From Pigoraptor vietnamica (lineage: Eukaryota > Opisthokonta > Filasterea): a DNA stretch of 14,264 nucleotides. The notes under the pieces were generated by a model. That model worked only from the letters and a program-made list of their open reading frames with translations, searched no databases and was not told the DNA's origin. The position numbers and the translations under genes were made by a program. This document shows, piece after piece, positions 1 through 10,965 of this stretch. Location: assembly GCA_943704525.1 (NCBI GenBank), contig CALSCQ010001213.1, forward strand, positions 1 through 14,264. Direction: 5' to 3'. Each line of letters begins with the position of its first letter. The stretch's first letter is position 1.

Positions 1-943
1 CAGATGTTGTTGGAGACATTCGGCCTCCACATAACTTGAACACGCCGCTCTCAAATACGCGGGGAGTAGCGGAACGATGACACGAAAGCGCGGATACAAG
101 CCCCTAAATTGCTGCGTGCGTGGCTGCGCACTTCAAATTATGGGTTATGTATTGCAGTAAGCTCCCATGTGTCTGTGTTCTTCTATATAAAACTGGAACG
201 ACATACACAGGTTTTGGGAAGTTATGAATTTTTGTTATAAAACACACTTTTTTCCCGAGCCCTACTCAAAGTTCCCTGGACGGCACAAAACTGGCGAGTA
301 TTTTATATTGTTTGGCGTCGCCGTGCGGAGTCGCGAATAAAGCATTTCAAGACATTACACGCAGTTTCCGCGGCTTATTGAGGTGAAACTTGTCTCACAC
401 AGCGCACTGGCACTTTCTGTCACGGGATGCAGAGTGTGCTGCGAGCACTGTAAGCACTACAGCTGCAGGCACCAATGTAACCGTGCTCTGCTGTACAGCA
501 CACGCTTGCGGCATACTCGTGCGCTCATTCAGGTTGCCCGTTCCATATGCCCAGTGAGTGGGCCAGTTGACGGCATGCACAAACACAATATTCAAGGCCG
601 TTTCAAAGCACAAATGCGACATTTAACGCTCCTTTGCAATGCCAGGAAACCGAGAGTGCCACAATGCAGCAGGTCTCTACGTCCCCTGGCACATATGGCG
701 GCACCCTGACGACCCACAAACCATTGGTACATAACGGGCTGATGCCAACGTGACGCCGGCCATTGCACGACCACACAATGTACACCAACACACACAGAAT
801 TGTTGTGCACACACATGGGCGCATCCCCGCACATGTCGTGACAAAATATAAACATACATCGTACAAGGAGCGAGTACATATGTACCCCGTGAAGCGAAGT
901 GAATAAACGAAGCATAGATGCGCACGGAGCGTAGGTGAATGTA

Positions 944-972
944 GCGAAGGTAGAGCGAAGGTAGAGCAAAGG
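944..972. repeat. Short 11-bp purine-rich tandem repeat
   Basis: The unit GCGAAGGTAGA occurs twice head to tail (944-954 and 955-965), followed by a degraded third copy starting GCAAAGG. It lies in noncoding purine-rich DNA. It is probably a simple replication-slippage repeat with no assigned function. Confidence 0.7.
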
Positions 973-1787
973 AAGAACGGCGAAGACGGAATGGAACGAA
1001 GCTCGGGAGCGCTGAGTGGAGCACTGGGCTGGTATGCGCATGGACACGAATACCGGAAAGCTGGATGCTTGGGCACGGCGAGCTTGAGCTGGACTGCCGA
1101 CTAGACTGGAGCGAGGCGGGTGCAAGAGGAGCCCACTGGAACGCATGAGGGAATGCCTGAGGCGCCAGAGGACGTCGCTGAACAGCATCCGGCCTGCCTG
1201 ACAAGTTCAGGAGCAGCATGCGAGAGAACTACGCGAGGCCAGTAACGGGGCGAGGGAGGAGAGAACAGCTTCCCATGGAGAGCACTCTATTGGCAGAGCA
1301 CGGAGAACACCTAGTGCCTCAATCCACCAGCACCTGTTGCCCGGTCAATTGCCAAGCACAACTCTTCACGAAGAGAGAGGGGCACGAGCGACAACCACAC
1401 GCGATGCAGCAACGAGAACTGATCAGAACATCCACGCAGAGAGCGAGTGTGTGGGACGTGAGTGTGTGCAGGGGAGGGGGCGGGAGTGTGTGAGACAGGC
1501 GAGCAAAGGCACACTACAGTGCATACACAAGCGGCACACAAGCAAAAGGGGAGAGCGGGGAAAGCACGCAGCATGCACTGAACGGCTGGGGACCTCCCCA
1601 GAGGGCGGGAGCCGATCCAAACGAGGAAGTCGGATTGCCGAATCCGAGGGGTAGATGAGGTGGGGCCGACCGAAGTTGGCAAGAGCTGCGTGGACGGGCG
1701 ACGCACAGTACCGCGATGTACTTGCGGGGCGGGGCGGCGCGGAAGCAGACTTGCACACGAGGTCGCCCACGAAAGGCAAGAGCAATC

Positions 1788-1916
1788 CCTTGTAAGGAAG
1801 GGGTGCGGCCGCAAGGGGGCATGGAGCGTCGGGCGGAGGAAATTACGTAAGGGGAAGCGGCGAGAGGAAACTGCGGAAAGCGGAAGAAGGGGAAAAACGA
1901 GTGGGGAACACCTGTC
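1788..1916. other. Purine-rich tract
   Basis: The plus strand is dominated by G and A across roughly 130 bases, with runs such as GGAAGAAGGGGAAAAACGAG. No open frame here looks coding. On the minus strand the same DNA is a polypyrimidine tract ending in CCGCAG, which superficially resembles a 3' splice site, but I see no convincing exon after it. Confidence 0.4.
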
Positions 1917-2500
1917 GCAATTAGAGGCGTGACACTCGCACGTGAGGGCACGTGAGAGCTATCGCATGCCCCGGATGCCACGACATGGTAACACCTTGCC
2001 GGACAAAGGGCTATATAGTAAGGCCCCACCCAGTTATCCGGAATTACGCCACGTGACGTGACGCGTTGTGAAGGGTGAAGAAATCGCGGTGGATTTTAAC
2101 CGCAAGCGTATTGGGAAAAGGCCGGGCTGCGATGGGCCACCTTGCGGCAATGACTTGGTTTGGCGTTAGTCTCTACGAGGGGGACGGGCGAGGGCATTTT
2201 GGAGTGCGGCAGTGGACGAGGGCGATTCGCATGCGAAGGATTGGGTGAAGTAGAAGGAACATGAGCTCAAGCAAAAGGGCCCTTGAGAATGAGACACAAA
2301 CTGGCACGTGATTGAACTGATTTGCTCTTTTACGAGTTACTAGTTCATCGCGCGACACTGACGCCGGGCGGAACCCCTACTGGTCGATTGAGATGTTTGC
2401 AAGACTGCTGACCAGTGCTCCCCCTGCCGAGCGTCTCTCCCACGCACTGAGTACTCAGCTAGCGCAGTGACAGCTCGACCGCCGCCCGCGGGCCGTCAGT

Positions 2501-2506
2501 TATAAA
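2501..2506 (+). promoter_or_regulatory. TATA-like box upstream of the tandem repeat region
   Basis: TATAAAGA follows a GC-rich stretch, and an initiator-like TCAGTT lies about 30 bases downstream near 2533, which is a plausible core-promoter spacing. The DNA transcribed from it would be the degenerate repeat region at 2590-2906, which has no coding potential I trust. The call rests on motif and spacing only. Confidence 0.3.
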
Positions 2507-2589
2507 GACCGCACTTCAAGAGTTCCCGTGCTCAGTTAGTTGCTCCCACGAAGTACGAGTCAGCCCGGACTGGCCTCGCACCGGCTCTG

Positions 2590-2906
2590 CATGAGGGGTT
2601 CGTGCTGCCTGCCACCCGCTGCAAGAGCACTCCAAGTGTTCCCCCTCAACACCATCGATGTAGCTCGCCGCCAGTCTGTGCGGCGAGGAAACAGTCGTGC
2701 CTACCACGCTGCAAGACTGCCCTCCAAGTGTTCTCCCTCATGTACCTTGTATCTGTGCGTGAGGCGTTCGTGCCTGCCACGCCGCAAGAGCACTCCGCGG
2801 CCAACAGTGCCGTTCACCCCATCCCGGTCCGGAAGTACCTCGCATCTGTTCGTCTGCCACGCCGCAAGAGCCGTAGTCCGGAAGTACCTTGCATCTGTGC
2901 GTGAGG
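2590..2906. repeat. Degenerate tandem repeat array, period about 70-95 bp
   Basis: Two alternating blocks recur. Block A resembles CGTGCCTGCCACGCCGCAAG (near 2601, 2695, 2767 and 2851), usually followed by AGCACTCC or a variant. Block B resembles AAGTACCTTGCATCTGTGCG (near 2739, 2832 and 2881), usually followed by TGAGG. The first two A copies also share a downstream CTCCAAGTGTT. Copies differ by substitutions and by spacing, so the array is old or fast-diverging. Three overlapping plus-strand frames stay open across it, but the translation is basic low-complexity sequence and I do not call a gene. Possible origins are a decayed minisatellite, a noncoding RNA with repeated modules, or the end of a mobile element. 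Confidence 0.7.
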
Positions 2907-3045
2907 GGCAGTCCCAAAAATAGCTCCCCCGTCGCTAACGAGCAATCCAAGGCCGATCCAAAAGAGGCATCATGATGCGCCGTCAATAGGAAAGGAGCAG
3001 CCATTCACGGACTATCAATGGCTGGGCTCATCATGATATATCCGC

Positions 3046-3055
3046 CCATATTTGG
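3046..3055 (+). promoter_or_regulatory. CArG-box match (MADS/SRF-type site)
   Basis: CCATATTTGG is an exact match to CC(A/T)6GG, the binding consensus of SRF/MADS-box factors. It lies about 170 bases upstream of the ATG at 3227, next to an AT-rich GATATAT stretch at 3035-3041. A pyrimidine-rich leader (about 3108-3190) follows. The motif is short enough to arise by chance, but its promoter position is suggestive. Confidence 0.4.
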
Positions 3056-3226
3056 CAATGCAAAACAACCGATTTGTGGAAAACGCGCATTGCCCACACG
3101 CACGCGTGCTTCCTCCTCTCCTCCTCTCTTAAAACGACTCTGCACAACTGCCTCTCTCTCAGCCTTCACTCGAAGCAAACTCCTTCCAGCAAACCCCTTC
3201 GCGTCGCTTCAGTTTTATTAGCCAAC

Positions 3227-4199
3227 ATGGGTGGGTGCATGAGCGCGGGTCCCTCCCCGGACATGATGAGGGAAATTGGGTCCATTGCCACCGAGAAGGT
3301 CAAGGAGTTCCCCAAGCTCTACTTGGTACGTCCCAATGCGAACAGTGTCGCACAACGCATCCGTGTTTGTTTGTCTTCCTTCTTGTATGACATGGTGTCG
3401 TCGGTGGTCGGCATCAACTCTGCCGCGGCCTCGCACGGCAGTCGGCTCCGCCGGCGGAGTCGTTCACCAGCTGTAGCCTTGTTAACTGGGTTCTGGGCCG
3501 GCGTGCGCTAGCTGCCGCGCTGTCCTCCAAATGCAGCTTTGCCACTATCACAAAAAGCTCATCACATTCGACCGCTTTCCCGCGCGCAGGAGAAGCTGAA
3601 CGAGACGACTCAGCAGATGAAGGAGAAGGATCCCGAGCCGTACGAGGGCCTCCTCTACTCTGAATACCCCGCCAAAAACTTTGAGAAAGTCGGCAAGTAC
3701 GTGCTGAAGGAAACGGCGAGCGACTCGTTCAAGGACGGCATCAAGCAGGCCATCCAAACGGCGATTGCGTCTGACGTGGAGAAGGCCAAGTCGGGGATGC
3801 CGGAGCTTGCCGCAAAGGTGTTTGACAAGGCCGTGGAGAAGGCCATCGACAAGGCTGTGGATAAGGCAGTGGACGCGGCCATCGAGAAGATCGAGGAGAA
3901 GCTCAAGGTGGGTTCTGTGTGCGGTGTTGTCTTGAGAGGCCGAGAGTCGCGTGCGCTTGTCGTGGTGCAACGCTGTGGGCCGGAGGGGGGGGGAAACAGT
4001 GCAGTGCGACGTATGTGCTGGCGTTCGGTTCGCTCCGTCACGTGCTGGGCACAGTCGCTATTGGCATGGACTCTGTTACACCCTGCATTGCGTGCGACGA
4101 TTTCAGTTGTTGTAGGGCGCACGAGCTGTTCTTCTCACTCGAACGTATTACGGACCGCTGCAGAAAGGAGATCCCGAGGCGCTCAAGGAGACAGAATGA
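3227..4199 (+). CDS. Small acylated helical protein, three exons
   Basis: I infer exons 3227-3325, 3590-3907 and 4164-4199 (TGA), all joined in phase 0, giving about 150 residues. Donors are TTG|GTACGT and AAG|GTGGGT; acceptors are CGCGCAG|GAG and CTGCAG|AAA; introns are 264 and 256 bases. The start codon has A at -3 and G at +4. The N-terminus MGGCMSAG fits N-myristoylation on Gly2 with likely palmitoylation on Cys4, which would place the protein on the inner face of a membrane. Exon 2 is rich in Lys/Glu/Ala and ends in a long amphipathic helix built from four-residue units such as DKAV, EKAI and DKAV. I recognise no enzyme family, so it is a hypothetical membrane-associated scaffold or coiled-coil protein. 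Third codon positions are strongly G/C, as in the other genes. Exon 3 is short and is the least certain part. Confidence 0.75.
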
Positions 4200-4488
4200 A
4201 GCTGCGGTGCCGTCGCGAGTGTGCGCGCGTGAGACTGCCGGTGCAAAAACCGTATCCAAGGATGTATATAAATGAGGTTGCGTTGCGACTGCTCGCATGG
4301 TTTTGCTGTGCTCATCGCACGGACTGTACGGGGCCGAGTATGCGGATAGTGCGCCCCCGTGCGCACGTTTGCAAGAATGTTGGCGAAACGCTGCACGGCG
4401 GCCTTGCGCGGCTAGCACACCAATCATCATCATCACCACACCCAGCGCTATATTCACTGTGCTCCCGCGACCTTAGAAGTTTTTCCGG

Positions 4489-4553
<65 letters not shown>

Positions 4554-4591
4554 GGGAAAGACAAGAAGGGAAAAAAAAAGAAAAAGAGAAT
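4200..4591. other. Convergent intergenic region with poly(A) tract
   Basis: This stretch separates the plus-strand acylated-protein gene from the minus-strand F-box locus, so it should hold both 3' ends. It contains a TATATAAATGAG stretch near 4264-4275, a (CAT)n-like patch near 4424-4435, then an AC repeat running into a 52-base A tract. I see no canonical AATAAA on the coding side of either gene. Confidence 0.6.
4489..4552. repeat. (AC)6 followed by a 52-base poly(A) tract
   Basis: Positions 4489-4500 are AC repeats and 4501-4552 are uninterrupted A. A looser A-rich patch with G and C interruptions continues to about 4590. On the minus strand this is a poly(T) run starting about 40 bases past the end of the F-box locus. 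It could be a simple mononucleotide satellite or the tail of an old retroposed copy. I see no clear target-site duplication. Confidence 0.85.
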
Positions 4592-6013
4592 CTAATCGGC
4601 ACCCACGGACCCCTCGTCGTCATCTTCATCGGAATCCGACGGGCAGTCCCATTCGGACGGCTCGTACACGCCCTTTGCGCCAATTGTCGCCGTTGGGCAT
4701 CGTCAATTGCGGTACGAACATGACATTCCAGACGCCCGTCACGCGCTCCGAGCCTTCCAAGTCAAGAGTGTGCACGCGCCGCAACACAGAAACGTCGAGG
4801 GCGTCGTCCCGATCTCTAAGAATGAGCGTGTGGACCCTTGCCAGCGCCTGCAAATCTTCCGCGCCCGCTTCGCACTCCGACAGGTTGACATTGTGGCCGC
4901 GACCGAGCCGCGACACGCCGATCTTAATCAAACGGCATTCGCAAAGATTCAGATCTTTCACACCGCCCAGCATCGAGACGTCCCGCACGGCCGTATGTTC
5001 GAGGTTAAGTGTGTGGACACCGCCGAGTTGGGAGGCGTCCGAAACACGGTGACAGCATTTCAAATTCAGGTCGTATACACTCCGAGCGCCGACACGTTTC
5101 TGACGCGTTCGCAGAACCCGAGGTCGAGCGTGTGGACGCCGCCGATGCGGACGTTGACACAATGCGAAAGATAGAGCTTGTGAACGCGGCCAAGTCGCGA
5201 AACGTCCCTCACGCGAACGCAGGACACCAATTTGAGGCAGTACACCGCGCCCAGCGATGAGACGTCGGCGACCTTCTTGCAGCGAGATAGGTCGAGCGTG
5301 TGGACGCCGCCGAGCCCAGACACGTCCTTGATGTTCGCGCATTCCGAAATGTCGAGCGAGTGGACGCCGCCGAGCGCTGACACGTCTGCAAGATTCACGC
5401 ACCCCGAGAGAGTGAGTGTGTGCACACGTCCGAGCGCCGATACGCCCGTCAGACCGTCGCACCGCGACAAGTTCAGCGTGTGCACACGCCCCAGCGGCGA
5501 CACGTCCGTGACAAAGTCCGGTCAGGTCCAGAGTGTGAACGTTGCCGAGGAACGAGACGTCCCGTAGCGTCTTGCAACGAGGTAGTGCCAGATGCCGCAC
5601 TCGACGCAGCGCAGAAAGGTCGCCCGTTATGTCCGCGTACTCATTGAATTCGAGTCGGCGCAAGCCGCCGAGCGGACTCACGTCGACGGAACCAGGAAAA
5701 TATCTGAGATAGAGCTCGTGGACGCCGGCAAACACGTCCCAATCGCTGGTGTAGGGCCACTTCCAGCACGCGATGCGACACAGAACCCCGCTTCCGCCAA
5801 CCGAGCGCGCAACGCCGGGCTGTTGACGTACTCCTGAGTGTGTTCGTCGGTGAGGATGCACTTGAGCAGTGGCGCGATGGTGCGTCGAAAAGCGCGGGAA
5901 ACCGACGACAGCGCGATGCGGCCGCGGTTGTCCAGACGCGACGCAATGTGTGCGACGAGCACTTCGACAGGGACATCGCCGAGGGACGACGAGCGCGGGG
6001 CGTGCGAGGACAT
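4592..6013 (-). pseudogene. F-box/leucine-rich-repeat gene broken by frameshifts
   Basis: Starting at ATG 6013, the protein opens with an F-box (about residues 13-55, beginning LGDVPVEVLVAHIASRL), the SKP1-binding module of SCF ubiquitin ligases. It continues into about 17 leucine-rich repeats of roughly 20 residues with consensus LGxVHTLxLSxCxxVxDVSx, expected to bind substrate. No single frame carries it. The frame changes near 5772-5789 (an extra GT or loss of one base), 5511-5522 (about five bases missing) and 5080-5086 (one base missing), with repeats continuing cleanly across each break. Near 4669-4677 a further one-base change would replace the ending at TGA 4628-4626 with an acidic tail ending at TAG 4594-4592. 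The gaps are far too short to be introns. Either the gene is decaying or the assembly has small indels here; neighbouring genes keep their frames, which favours decay. F-box/LRR identity is much surer than its status. Confidence 0.72.
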
Positions 6014-6332
6014 CTCGCTGGGTCGCCGACTGAAGCGAAATCGCTAATCCGGATACTGAGTCAAAGATGAAAATTACACCCGCGAGACCACGTGACAAAA
6101 ATTGCGCGGGAAATCTTCATAATAGGGTTGGCGAAAAAGATGGCACGCACTCGCAGCGCCCAGCGCCGGTGCAATAAAACGCAAACGCAACGAATCACAA
6201 AGCGACAAAAGAGCGCAAGCGCGAAGTTGACCACGGCGGCACCTTCGAGGGAAGCAACGCAGTGAGGTCCAATCTCATGTGCGTTTCAACAGAAAGCAGG
6301 CGCACGCTCTCTGAAAAGGCGAGGTGGCCGCG
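6014..6332. other. Intergenic region between fucosyltransferase and F-box locus
   Basis: The 319 bases hold the 3' flank of the fucosyltransferase gene and the presumed promoter of the F-box locus, both on the minus strand. The only motifs I can point to are the adjacent CACGTGAC and E2F-like sites at 6089-6113. No open frame here looks coding. Confidence 0.6.
6089..6113 (-). promoter_or_regulatory. CACGTGAC and E2F-like site pair
   Basis: CACGTGAC (6089-6096), an E-box core of bHLH factors, is separated by seven bases from a sequence that reads TTTCCCGCGC on the minus strand (6113-6104), a full match to the E2F/DP consensus TTTSSCGC. The pair lies about 80-100 bases upstream of the F-box ATG. 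A similar pair occurs upstream of the P-element-like gene at 11306-11331. Confidence 0.4.
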
Positions 6333-7960
6333 CTAATACGTCTTCCCCTCCCTTACAAGCTTGCATATGCGGCAGTAGAACGCCGACGCGCAGTATCGAT
6401 CGACGTACTGCTGCGTGTGCGCCTTGTTCCAGTTGAAGTACGATGCGTACTCGGCGTCGTTCTTGTCCAGTCGCAGCAAAAATTCGGCGAGCTCCTTCGG
6501 GCCCGCAAAATCCGCCGCGTTGATGATCGATTTCGGCGCGGGGACGTGCTTGTCAATGTCGCTCGCGCCCATGTACAGCGGAATGGAGCCCACGGAGAGG
6601 GCGTCGAACACCTTCTCCGTCACGAAAGACTCCTCGGCGAAGTTCTCGAACGCGATCGCAAACTTGTACCGCCGCAGCGTGTCACGCTTCGACTGCATGC
6701 GATTGCTGGCATAGCGATCGAACGGCACGTTCATGTTGCGGAGGCACGCGCCGTAGCTGTCGACCTTGACGTACTTCATGAGCTCCTGCACGTACCCCGT
6801 CCGGTTGAGAGGTCCCGGCTCGCAGTTCGTGATGAAGGCGGCGACCAGCTCCTTCTGCTCTTCGCGCGGGTGCTTGCCGTTTTTTATCGCGTCGAAATCG
6901 GCGAGAAGGCGCTCGTTGTCGCCGCAGCCGTACGGGTAAGGGATGGTCTCGTCGAGATGGAAGCTCACGAGGTGGTCGACGAGCTTGCGCTTTCGCGGGT
7001 CCTTGTTGAAGACCTCGCCGTAAGGCTCGTGCCACACGGCAAACGACAGCTGCGCGGGATGGCGGCGGCGAATGCGATCGTTCTTCCATAGAATCGCCGA
7101 CCGATCGTAGATCACGGCGTCCGCCTTCTCCGCCGCGTTCCAGTCCCCCGAGAGCACGCACGCGTACGGCAGGTTGCACTCCCGGGCACCGGCAATCCAC
7201 CGTTGCGGCGAACCCGAGTAAAACTGGTTCACGTAATCGAAGTCGTCGATTGCAACGTGCACCGGTGCCAGGGGGACGACGTTTTCCGTCTTTGGCGCTT
7301 CCTGCTTCGGCGCTTCCTGCTTGGGAAGGTCTTTCTCTTCGACTGCCACTTTTGGCACGTCGCGAGGAGGGTCCTCGACCAACACGTCGCGAGAAACGCC
7401 CTCTTCTAACACCTGCTCGCCGCCAGACGCCCCATCGTTGCTCCCACCGGTTACAGTGTCTCGCACTGCGGTCGCGTCGGCGCTGTCCGCTTCGCGCGCG
7501 ATTGCCCCATTGGAAACGCCCGAAATCTGACTGTCGCCGCTCTCTTCCTTCAATGGGACATCGGGACCCAACAAGCGCTGGTTCTGCAGGGTATAGTGTG
7601 GGGAGAAAGCATGATGGCGGATCAGCTCAAAAACAAAAGTCATGGACGGGTCCATCAAACTCAACGGAGAGTACGGACGTTGTTCGAACTCAGTAGGGAA
7701 CGTTTTACGACGCCCGCAAAATTTACGGAGATCCATTCTCGTACAAGCACACCTTAACATTACCAGCTCCGCATCCTCACGCACACACACACATACACAC
7801 ACCACCCTCAATATACCCGTTACCAACTCGTGAACCACGCGCACACGTGCACACACACACACATACACCTACACACCTGTCTCGCAATGAAGATAACCCA
7901 GAAGGCGATCACGGCCGCAATGAGCCAAGCACGTCGGAAATTTCCACGGAGGGACAGCAT
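6333..7960 (-). CDS. Alpha-1,3-fucosyltransferase-like glycosyltransferase, family GT10
   Basis: Exon 1 is 7960-7877 and exon 2 is 7583-6333, joined in phase 0 across a 293-base intron (donor CAG|GTGTGT, acceptor CCCTGCAG|AAC after a good polypyrimidine tract), giving 444 residues. Residues 12-26 (WLIAAVIAFWVIFIA) after basic residues form a type II signal anchor, as expected for a Golgi enzyme. Residues 29-135 are a low-complexity acidic stem with a small KQEAP repeat. The catalytic region follows. SFHLDETIPYPYG (236-247) resembles the family's conserved YPYG region. YKFAIAFENFAEESFVTEK (334-352) followed by GSIPLYMGA (360-368) is the GT10 signature that binds GDP-fucose. The enzyme is expected to add fucose to glycans in the secretory pathway; acceptor and exact linkage cannot be read from sequence. 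Two out-of-frame ATGs lie just upstream of the chosen start, which has C at -3; I chose it because only it supplies the membrane anchor. Confidence 0.88.
7294..7323 (-). repeat. 15-bp tandem duplication in the fucosyltransferase stem
   Basis: GGCGCTTCCTGCTTC at 7294-7308 is repeated with one change at 7309-7323. It encodes the duplicated KQEAP units in the stem of the fucosyltransferase (about residues 116-126), a region where length changes should be tolerated. Confidence 0.75.
7781..7876. repeat. CA/GT microsatellites in fucosyltransferase intron 1
   Basis: Imperfect CA runs at 7781-7803 and 7838-7876 lie inside the inferred intron (7876-7584). On the coding strand they read GT. The second run abuts the 5' splice site, so the donor GT is also the first repeat unit. 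The sequence between them is ordinary. Confidence 0.8.
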
Positions 7961-8063
7961 TTGCGCATGCCATGCGGCGCGCAAAAGGGGCCCTTAACTG
8001 CATCAACCCGAAAGCGCTCTCTTTCCTACTGTGAGCATCCGAAGCCGCAGCACGCCCCGGATG

Positions 8064-8087
8064 CAGTCTGGACATCAGTCTGGACAT
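8064..8087. repeat. 12-bp tandem duplication
   Basis: CAGTCTGGACAT occurs twice head to tail, between the fucosyltransferase start and the end of the P-element-like gene. It lies in the presumed fucosyltransferase promoter or upstream 3' flank. It may be a duplicated binding site or simple slippage. Confidence 0.75.
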
Positions 8088-8247
8088 CACTGGAGCGACT
8101 TCCTCTTTGTTGGCACGCAACAGAAAACGACACGCAAAAGCGATTGGGGATTGAAAAAAAAGCTCGCAATGGCGCGGCAAACGAACAGCGCGTCAGCAAA
8201 AGACATGTTCGAAGACAGCTAAGGTGTGTCGGCATGGTCGAGATGGC

Positions 8248-10965
<2,718 letters not shown>

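Larger units (their letters stand above)
1..2499. other. Intergenic DNA, no supportable gene
   Basis: I find no convincing gene here. Several overlapping open frames exist (for example three minus-strand frames between about 592 and 1219). They lack recognisable domains and protein-like composition, and three frames open at once indicates few stop codons by chance, not coding. The left 350 bases are AT-rich, with a TATATAAAA stretch at 184-192 and an AATAAA at 336-341 that could be the poly(A) signal of a gene lying left of the window. About 1788-1916 is strongly purine-rich on the plus strand. CACGTGA motifs occur at about 1939, 1949, 2050 and 2305, and a TATATAG lies at 2012-2018. A noncoding RNA or an unrecognised fast-evolving gene cannot be excluded. 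Confidence 0.55.

Noticed and set aside
592-1219. Three overlapping minus-strand open frames (157-198 codons)
   Set aside because: All three frames are open together, no domain is recognisable, composition is not protein-like, and the strong G/C third-position bias of real genes here is absent.
1311-2029. Overlapping minus-strand open frames of 120-171 codons
   Set aside because: Low-complexity Pro/Ser/Arg-rich translations from a purine-rich tract, with no domain and no splice support.
2540-2923. Plus-strand open frame of 127 codons
   Set aside because: It follows the tandem repeat; its repeated basic segments come from the DNA repeat, and neighbouring frames are equally open.
3539-4723. 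394-codon plus-strand open frame ending in a poly-Lys run
   Set aside because: Only 3590-3907 of it is an exon. The rest reads through introns and the poly(A) tract, which gives the poly-Lys.
5066-6013. Explaining the F-box/LRR frame changes by introns
   Set aside because: The repeat pattern continues across each change with at most a few bases missing or extra, while real introns here are at least 130 bases.
6324-7091. 255-codon plus-strand open frame
   Set aside because: Antisense shadow of the fucosyltransferase exon; no independent domain.
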